Positions 19,822 through 25,033 of a stretch of 25,033 nt of DNA are shown in pieces. The notes under the pieces were generated by a model. The model did not search any database. It worked only from the letters and a program-made list of their open reading frames with translations, and was not told the DNA's origin. The DNA lies in IMG/VR virus record IMGVR_UViG_3300049215_000806, positions 1-25,033 of that record. One strand, written 5' to 3'. The DNA comes from a virus. The position numbers and the translations under genes are program-made. Each line of letters begins with the position of its first letter. Position 1 is the first letter of the stretch.

Positions 19822-20337
19822 TTATTTCATCCTCTCTTTTATATAGGAGATAATTTTCTCCAAAGTTTCTAGTGTATTCTCTTGTTTCATTCTATTAGCT
19901 TTAGAGGAGATGATAAAACAATTTCCCTTAACGTAACCTTTTTCAGGAACAATTCTATCTAGTGATGGAGATGCATCATGCACTCGCCCGATACCAAAAC
20001 TTAATTCTATTCCAAGAATCGGACAGAGTTTAGGGATAGCAATATCAGAAACTTCAATCTCAAATGGTATGCCGCGTTTCTGGGCGCGCTTTTTAGTTTC
20101 CATCCAAATAAGATGTTCAGGATTGTTTTCTCTCAACTTTTTCCTAGCACGTTTTTGTGTTGCACGAGTCCACTCTGGATGAGTCCTGCGATACTCTTTA
20201 GCCAACTCTCTTAATTCTTCTTTGCGTTTTCCATTACGCTCTCTTATGATTGCTCTACGCTTTTCTTTTTCTTCTTCAGAAAGGGCTGCGTACTTCGCAT
20301 TGCGTTTAGTATTAAGTTCTTCTCTTGTTTGTGGCAT
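19822..20337 (-). CDS. Phage HNH-like endonuclease (SLDRI type)
   Basis: 171 residues. The N-terminal 80 are Arg/Lys/Glu-rich helix. The C-terminal half has LCPILGIEL, SPSLDRIVPEKGYVKGNCF, and ISSKANRMK, the conserved arrangement of a common phage nuclease family related to HNH enzymes. It ends one base before the coaD ATG. Confidence 0.75.
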   Translation of the reverse strand: MPQTREELNTKRNAKYAALSEEEKEKRRAIIRERNGKRKEELRELAKEYRRTHPEWTRATQKRARKKLRENNPEHLIWMETKKRAQKRGIPFEIEVSDIAIPKLCPILGIELSFGIGRVHDASPSLDRIVPEKGYVKGNCFIISSKANRMKQENTLETLEKIISYIKERMK

Positions 20338-20390
20338 ATTAACAATAACTATTTATGCATAGATCGGCTACCAGCGTAAATTGCAATCAT

Positions 20391-20639
20391 TTAAAAACAC
20401 CCATCTTCATAATCAGAAGTTTCTACAATGAAACCGTCCCTATCATAATGACGACGGTCACCAGATTCTTTATGAGTCAAACATCTAACTTTCTCTAAAA
20501 CAAATTCAGAGAATTTGGTTTGATTAGCTTTTAGTTTGGCTTTATAGTAATGTCCACTATGCCAACCAGCAGATATTTCTTCTGGTTGTAGTACGGCAGT
20601 ACCACAGATACCACAAACGGCAGGCTTAACATTCTTCAT
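20391..20639 (-). CDS. Small zinc-ribbon protein
   Basis: 82 residues from ATG 20639 (a TTG one codon earlier is also in frame). CGICG near 10 with a second Cys (RCLTH) near 53 suggests a metal site; HSGHYYKAK lies between. The C-terminal part is acidic. Function unknown. Confidence 0.65.
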   Translation of the reverse strand: MKNVKPAVCGICGTAVLQPEEISAGWHSGHYYKAKLKANQTKFSEFVLEKVRCLTHKESGDRRHYDRDGFIVETSDYEDGCF

Positions 20640-20642
20640 CAA

Positions 20643-20843
20643 TTACTTTAATTTTTTCTTTAGTTTAGAAACACGTTTCAAGACTTTCGCTTTCTCGGGA
20701 TCTTCACAATCTGGTTGATCAGATTCCTTATCAAAAATCTTAGCATCCTCTACCATTCGTTCGAACAATTGCAGACGGTCTCTGGTATACCAGGAGTCAG
20801 CCTGCTTGTTGAACATATCATAGATGACGGAGACGGCGCACAT
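20643..20843 (-). CDS. Hypothetical phage protein, 66 residues
   Basis: MCAVSVIYDMFNKQADSWYT and then a helical, charged tail ending in Lys repeats. ATG overlaps the TAA of the VWA gene (TAATG). I recall similar small proteins of unknown role beside phage structural or lysis genes. Confidence 0.65.
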   Translation of the reverse strand: MCAVSVIYDMFNKQADSWYTRDRLQLFERMVEDAKIFDKESDQPDCEDPEKAKVLKRVSKLKKKLK

Positions 20844-21556
20844 TACTTTTTGCCTTTTAAAGCTTGAGAAGTTGGAATGATTGGAGCAATCAAATCAAGT
20901 GGTGGATTGACAGTAACAACGCCACCCTGTCCACCCTGACCTCCAAAGAAGTCGGCAGCAGAGCTGTTTTGACCACGGTAATTAGTCATGTTCTCAGATA
21001 CACGGCGGTACAACTTGGCAGTACCAGCAGGAGATGCATCATAGTTCAAGGTGTTGTGAACAGCAATTCCAAGAGATGCGCCCTCAGTGATAGCGTCAAT
21101 GTTGGCGCCCATGAAAACAAATTCCCAGCTGTACTTATCCTTTTGGTGACTGACCATATCACGAATGGCTGCCTTACTGAAACGATGGCTGGAATTCTCG
21201 AAACCATCAGTAACGATCAAAAAGATAACCTTAGATGGTCTATCTTCTTCCTTCATGGCTGCTAGCTTAAAGCCCACAGAGTTCATGGTAGTACCCATGG
21301 CGTCCAATAACGCAGTGCCACCACTAGGGGAATATGTCAGTGCAGATAGATTGGGAACATCAGATAGTTTGATAAAATCATGAACCAAATGATATTGGGT
21401 ATTGAAAGTGCATAGAGTAAAAACAACGTCGCCTGGCACATTCTTTTGATCGGCAAGGAATCCGTTGAATCCTCCAATGGTGTCAGTAGTCAGGTCTCTC
21501 ATGGAGCCGCTGGCGTCAATAATTACGTTAATAGAGGTAAAGTTTTCTCTTGTCAT
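20843..21556 (-). CDS. von Willebrand factor A domain protein
   Basis: 237 residues. I chose ATG 21556 (MTRENFTSINVIIDASGSM) because it overlaps the previous stop as ATGA; an upstream ATG would add 16 residues. The metal-dependent adhesion site is intact: DASGS near 14, a Thr near 73 (GGTAL), and IVTDGFE near 115. The C-terminus is Gly/Gln-rich. VWA proteins often work with a MoxR ATPase, but none is seen here. Cytoplasmic; likely a protein-binding scaffold. Confidence 0.85.
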   Translation of the reverse strand: MTRENFTSINVIIDASGSMRDLTTDTIGGFNGFLADQKNVPGDVVFTLCTFNTQYHLVHDFIKLSDVPNLSALTYSPSGGTALLDAMGTTMNSVGFKLAAMKEEDRPSKVIFLIVTDGFENSSHRFSKAAIRDMVSHQKDKYSWEFVFMGANIDAITEGASLGIAVHNTLNYDASPAGTAKLYRRVSENMTNYRGQNSSAADFFGGQGGQGGVVTVNPPLDLIAPIIPTSQALKGKK

Positions 21557-21849
21557 AGTTTCCGTCCAAATAGGTTGTCTAGCGTAGATATAACGTGTTG
21601 GCAAAACTCTTTCCCATAAGAATCTGAAATGGCTTCTTCTAATTTTGAAAGAATCCTATCATGCTTCATTCCGCCCGAAAGAGCTGCTTGATAAAAATCA
21701 AGCCAATCAACCATCCAACCTTTATCTGCAAATCCTTGTAATATTACACTAAGAGGCAAGCCGTGTGTTTCGTAAAATTTATAAACTTTACTAAAGACTG
21801 GCTTACCGTCTGTCGTAGTTCCAGTTTGTTCAAGTAGATGGTTCTTCAA
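21553..21849 (-). CDS. Hypothetical protein, 98 residues
   Basis: VYKFYETHGLPLSVILQGFA followed by WLDFYQAALSGGM and a helical end. Overlaps its upstream neighbour by 20 nt and the VWA start by 4 nt. Looks like a conserved phage protein; no function assigned. Confidence 0.7.
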   Translation of the reverse strand: MKNHLLEQTGTTTDGKPVFSKVYKFYETHGLPLSVILQGFADKGWMVDWLDFYQAALSGGMKHDRILSKLEEAISDSYGKEFCQHVISTLDNLFGRKL

Positions 21850-22327
21850 TTTTCTTAATCTCCCATAACTTATTTAAGGAGTCAGAATTGGTCATTTGGG
21901 GAAATCTACTTCCCACACATCTAACATGCCATTTACCATCTGCAAATTTTTGTGAATCAGAATCTCCATATGGATAAGTAACAATCCATTCGTCTTCTCC
22001 TAATTCTTCAATTAGTTTCCAGGGAGATTGATCAATAACAATTGATGGATATGGAGTAAAGCATGCGTCCCAACTCTTGGGGCGCCACACTTCTAAAGGA
22101 TAACCAATGCCCTCTTCAATCAACTCATACCAAGGATAGGAATGAGACTTAGGCGGTGGAACAGGAAGAGGTTCTTTGCCCTCTAACATCCTGTGTAACA
22201 AGGCAGATTTGCGGCACTGTATGTGGAACTGGTTGAAATCTTTAGGGAATTCATAACCATTTTCCAGCCTAATTCTCCAGAATTTCATTAACAAATCGAT
22301 ATCTTTTGACAGATCCCAGGACGGCAT
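21830..22327 (-). CDS. Hypothetical protein, 165 residues
   Basis: AGGA 6 nt before the ATG. Trp-, Tyr- and Pro-rich (SYPWYELIEEG, WIVTYPYGDSDSQKF). No signal peptide and no catalytic motif recognised. Confidence 0.7.
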   Translation of the reverse strand: MPSWDLSKDIDLLMKFWRIRLENGYEFPKDFNQFHIQCRKSALLHRMLEGKEPLPVPPPKSHSYPWYELIEEGIGYPLEVWRPKSWDACFTPYPSIVIDQSPWKLIEELGEDEWIVTYPYGDSDSQKFADGKWHVRCVGSRFPQMTNSDSLNKLWEIKKIEEPST

Positions 22328-22335
22328 AATGAATC

Positions 22336-22596
22336 CTATAACTTCAACTTATCCTCTTTGGATAGTTGTTTTATTTTATATTCCAGCTTCAGAGCTTCCG
22401 ATTTAGAAACACACTGGAAAGACTTAATGAGGGCAACAGGACCACGACCTCTCGTGTATTTTGCTCCCTTGCCCTCATTATGTTGCTTGATGCGACGCTC
22501 TAAATCGTTAGTAATTCCTGTGTACAAAGTGTCATCTGAACAGCGTACAATGTAAACAAACCATTTATTATCCAAAGATTTGCTTGAATGTTTCAT
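22336..22596 (-). CDS. GIY-YIG endonuclease (YhbQ/UvrC-like)
   Basis: 86 residues. WFVYIVRCSDDTLYTGITND carries the VYI…YTG signature, with Arg in DLERRIKQHNEGKGAKYTRG, then the distal Glu in SEALKLEYKIK. A complete minimal single-domain enzyme. Overlaps the end of the glycohydrolase-like gene by 29 nt. Ends in TAG. Confidence 0.92.
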   Translation of the reverse strand: MKHSSKSLDNKWFVYIVRCSDDTLYTGITNDLERRIKQHNEGKGAKYTRGRGPVALIKSFQCVSKSEALKLEYKIKQLSKEDKLKL

Positions 22597-23375
22597 ATAC
22601 TACGGGCGGCTCTCTGGTATCATATACCGCAAACGTAACGTGTTCAAATGCGGGAAGAACTATCAACGCCGATTTAAAAAGTTCTGCAACATCAGCAGGA
22701 TCATTTCCAAATGCGCCACAACCCCACGCCCCTAATACTATATTTTTGTGTCCATGACTCTGAGCAACCTGCAAAATCTTATCCATTCTATTGACAAGAA
22801 TTTTGTTTACTGCACTCTTATCTATCTCTTGGGCCACGTTGAGATTAGGAGCCGGGGCTGTGATAATAGAAAGCTCAAATGGCTTATCTAAAAACAAATG
22901 TTGCTCATTACGGAAGAATGGAACCTTAGGAGAGTACATTATATTATCTGTATAATAACAGTTATCACACAGAATGTTCTCGTTGTAAAAGACCGGCATA
23001 CAGTCCAGAGCAGCGACACAGCGCTTCTTCCTGAGCTAGAGCGCCAGATAAGAATCCACCACCCTGATTACGAGCAGAGGCAAAATTCAATGCCACTACA
23101 TCTTTACCGAGGGAAATCAAACGAGCCGCTGCATTAGCGGTAGTTTCATTAGTGACCTCGATGATCGGTGAATGGGTCGTATAATCCTTCTTGGGCAACG
23201 GTTCTCGATACAAAACCGTTCCATCTACCGCAGCATCAAGGCTAGCAGAGATGTCTACCTTCTCACCATTAAGATTAGTATAATGTTTCTGTTTGAGAAT
23301 TTCGATTGTTGCTTTGGCAATGGCGACATTTTTAGTGCGCTCATTCATTATCTCGACGCCAGCTCGTTTAATCAT
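22568..23375 (-). pseudogene. Microbial PARG-like (TIGR02452) protein split by a +1 frameshift
   Basis: These enzymes hydrolyse poly(ADP-ribose) or ADP-ribose adducts. Frame one (ATG 23375, ATGA overlap with the previous stop) contains VVALNFASARNQGGGFLSGA and AQEEALCRCSGLYAGL, with the catalytic GGG and paired Glu. It then ends 7 codons later. The other frame continues YTDNIMYSPKVPFFRN and VLGAWGCGAFGNDPADVAEL to 22568. Dropping one T of the TTTT run at 22990-22987 joins them as …YAGLYNENIL. As it stands the protein is broken unless the ribosome shifts or the base is an error. Confidence 0.8.
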
Positions 23376-23611
23376 TTGACTTGACCTATTAATTTGAGAA
23401 ACCAACCGGGTGGAGTATATGTGCCCAAATACTTACCCAACTTATAGATATACCACACCGTCAAATGATCCTCCGGCTTATGCTCCATATAGAAACGGTA
23501 TCGCATAAGTGGAGACCAAGAGGGACCAATGATAGTTATCTCAACACGAGCGTCTTCATGGATTTCTCCATCAATTTCTTTCCTCATTGGGTCTCTATGC
23601 TGAGCTTGCAT
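23372..23611 (-). CDS. Hypothetical protein, 79 residues
   Basis: ATG 23611 has AAGGG 7 nt upstream. The middle is beta-rich (DARVEITIIGPSWSPLMRY) and the end is WFLKLIGQVK. The first ten residues are less typical, so Met at 23587 is an alternative start. Family unknown. Confidence 0.6.
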   Translation of the reverse strand: MQAQHRDPMRKEIDGEIHEDARVEITIIGPSWSPLMRYRFYMEHKPEDHLTVWYIYKLGKYLGTYTPPGWFLKLIGQVK

Positions 23612-23617
23612 CAGCAA

Positions 23618-23701
23618 TCCCTTGAATCAGGGGACACCCTTCGGTTAGAGGCTCATCGACTATTAGAGTTTGACTCGATAGTCTTGACCCAGAGATCTTT
23701 T
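23618..23701. other. Short intergenic region with hairpins
   Basis: GACTAT and ATAGTC pair across a 14-nt loop, and CCCCT/AGGG nearby. It could be a leader structure for the 23372-23611 gene. No promoter seen. Confidence 0.3.
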
Positions 23702-24001
23702 TTACCTTGAAAAGGTACACATACTAGGTACGGCCCGATTCCATAATGTAACCATATCTTTTATATCTGATTTGCTCATTACCAATCGTTTGGTCTCAAG
23801 TAAATGCTTTTCCCATTGAAAAATATCATCTCTTTCCAAATCTACTTCATAAATGAAAAAATCTGATTTGAATAGTAATGTTTTATTGTCGGGAATTAAT
23901 GACCACTTTCCTTTTACAAGACCACCAATGCCTTTAAGATACTCCTTGTATGCTTGTTTTAACGCAACAAACGCATCTTCGCAAGCAAAGTTTAAAACCA
24001 T
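23702..24001 (-). CDS. Hypothetical protein, 99 residues
   Basis: MVLNFACEDAFVALKQAYKE then alternating strands (WSLIPDNKTLLFKSDFFIYE) and a helical end. No strong ribosome site. Function unknown. Confidence 0.65.
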   Translation of the reverse strand: MVLNFACEDAFVALKQAYKEYLKGIGGLVKGKWSLIPDNKTLLFKSDFFIYEVDLERDDIFQWEKHLLETKRLVMSKSDIKDMVTLWNRAVPSMCTFSR

Positions 24002-24019
24002 TTGATCATAGAGATTATA

Positions 24020-24133
24020 TTAATCTCTTCCGTACTTGAAATCTCTGTCTGAAATTACATCTCGTGACAAATCACCAACAGGATCTTGTCTGTCTTTTTG
24101 CTCTTTCAACCACTTGATAAACGTTTTCTTCAT
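24020..24133 (-). CDS. Small YozE-like protein, 37 residues
   Basis: MKKTFIKWLKEQKDRQDPVG then DLSRDVISDRDFKYGRD. The FxxWLxxQ…DPVGDLxxDxxxD pattern resembles short YozE/SAM-like proteins. ATG overlaps the preceding TGA (TGATG). Confidence 0.6.
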   Translation of the reverse strand: MKKTFIKWLKEQKDRQDPVGDLSRDVISDRDFKYGRD

Positions 24134-24474
24134 CAGATCACCATACCAATATCATAATCATTAATACTAGCTTCTACATTAGGAATAATACGGGCTGTTC
24201 TTGCATCAGTATCCAACTCAACAATCATCCAATTAAGTTGACCACTATCAACCCAGTCATCATCATTATCTGGGTCTCCAGAATCTTTCAAAACTTTTTC
24301 ACTATGTACAAATGAAAGAGCTAACTTTTCAATATCACTTGTGATATCCAAATATTCTTCAGTTGATATTCCATCAAGAGTTCTTGGATCGCCCGAATAA
24401 CCCGCTAATGAATCAATATTAGCGCTCACAATTTCTTTGAAATCATGTACATTCACTTGGATTCTGAATTTCAT
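24133..24474 (-). CDS. Hypothetical acidic protein, 113 residues
   Basis: MKFRIQVNVHDFKEIVSANI, acidic middle (GDPDNDDDWVDSG) and a beta end. Overlaps the HNH-like gene by 32 nt and is coupled to the small gene after it. No family recognised. Confidence 0.65.
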   Translation of the reverse strand: MKFRIQVNVHDFKEIVSANIDSLAGYSGDPRTLDGISTEEYLDITSDIEKLALSFVHSEKVLKDSGDPDNDDDWVDSGQLNWMIVELDTDARTARIIPNVEASINDYDIGMVI

Positions 24475-25033
24475 TTTTAGTCCTTGCGTATTTATTTCCT
24501 AATTTTGAACAAGATTTACATCTAACAGATTTGTTATTAACCAAATCATAATTTCTTATGTCAGAAGTTTTACCACACTCGCATCGACATTTAGATTTAC
24601 TGCCCAATAATTTGATTATAACCCAACTGCCGAACTTTTGTTCTAACTTAACCTTCACTACATTAAGTGGCGTAGATAGTGCCCTCTCAATATCCCATCC
24701 ATAACGTAATCTGTCTTTTACAACAGAATACTTAATTTTATGTTCTTCACACCAGTCGATCAGGGTTTTAGTTGTTGAGCCCAACGTAATCAGCTTTGAG
24801 CTTCTTCTATTCCTTGCTTGTTGCGATTTAGTTGCCCAGCGGCAATTATCAGAAGAATAACTTTTACTGTTATCTATTCTATCTAATGAATAATCTGAAC
24901 TCGGGAGAGTGCCCATATCCTGATAGAAAGAATCGAAACCAGTATCACCTAACCATCTATCACAGACAGCAATGCTACGCCCTCCATAGTTGCTATAGGC
25001 AGCATTTGAAGGATCGTAGCATCGTTTTATCAT
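24443..25033 (-). CDS. Phage HNH-like homing endonuclease, 5' end beyond the window
   Basis: 196 residues visible. MIKRCYDPSNAAYSNYGGRS, then PSSDYSLDRIDNSKSYSSDN and CRWATKSQQARNRR are the core of a common phage nuclease family. The middle is a DNA-binding helical module (TLIDWCEEHKIKYSVVKDRL) and CRCECGKTSD…CKSCSK is a zinc finger. Family members normally have residues before MIKRC, so the ATG at the edge is probably internal. Confidence 0.82.
   Translation of the reverse strand: MIKRCYDPSNAAYSNYGGRSIAVCDRWLGDTGFDSFYQDMGTLPSSDYSLDRIDNSKSYSSDNCRWATKSQQARNRRSSKLITLGSTTKTLIDWCEEHKIKYSVVKDRLRYGWDIERALSTPLNVVKVKLEQKFGSWVIIKLLGSKSKCRCECGKTSDIRNYDLVNNKSVRCKSCSKLGNKYARTKNEIQNPSECT

Noticed and set aside
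1-25033. Complete reassignment of TAG to an amino acid
   Set aside because: Several plausible genes end in TAG at sensible places, including the GIY-YIG gene.

Overview
The window looks like part of the genome of a large tailed phage, or a phage-like replicon. It has about 40% GC by eye and carries dozens of short, tightly packed genes, nearly all on the minus strand, with stop/start overlaps such as ATGA, TAATG and TGATG. More than twenty tRNA or tRNA-like genes are present but no rRNA. There are five classical HNH genes, two SLDRI-type HNH-like genes and one GIY-YIG gene. Several Asp/Ser-rich lipoproteins and a di-haem cytochrome point to a Gram-negative host, possibly of deltaproteobacterial type. 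This host assignment is inference only.

Layout from high to low coordinates, the direction of most transcription. 19.3-25.0 kb: phage accessory genes: HNH-like nucleases, a von Willebrand factor A protein, a GIY-YIG protein, a microbial poly(ADP-ribose) glycohydrolase-like protein split by a frameshift, and coaD split by a +1 frameshift at ACC TTT CGA. 12.6-19.3 kb: a long tRNA array behind a near-consensus promoter (TTGACA, 16 nt, TATAAT), interrupted by HNH and small genes. 6.8-12.6 kb: a RoxA-like di-haem cytochrome, an EXORDIUM-family lipoprotein cut short by an HNH gene, a NadR-like P-loop kinase, and small Cys-rich proteins whose start codons abut tRNA CCA ends. 5.9-6.7 kb: a five-tRNA cluster. 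1-5.9 kb: an RNase P RNA gene, an RNA ligase, a CoaB-like protein and small phage proteins.

The unifying theme is RNA processing. The window encodes RNase P RNA and an RNA ligase together with tRNAs that carry insertions in the anticodon loop. Two different tRNAs share an almost identical 46/47-nt insert that folds as an acceptor/T-arm minihelix. One tRNA appears permuted (3' half before 5' half). The gaps between tRNAs repeatedly hold a previously unfamiliar structured element, with closing helices whose pairing is kept although their sequence changes. A plausible but unproven reading is that this replicon has its own tRNA maturation or splicing scheme using RNase P, a 3' nuclease and RNA ligase. 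CoA genes (coaB-like, coaD) and the ADP-ribose/NAD-type proteins hint at cofactor manipulation of the host.
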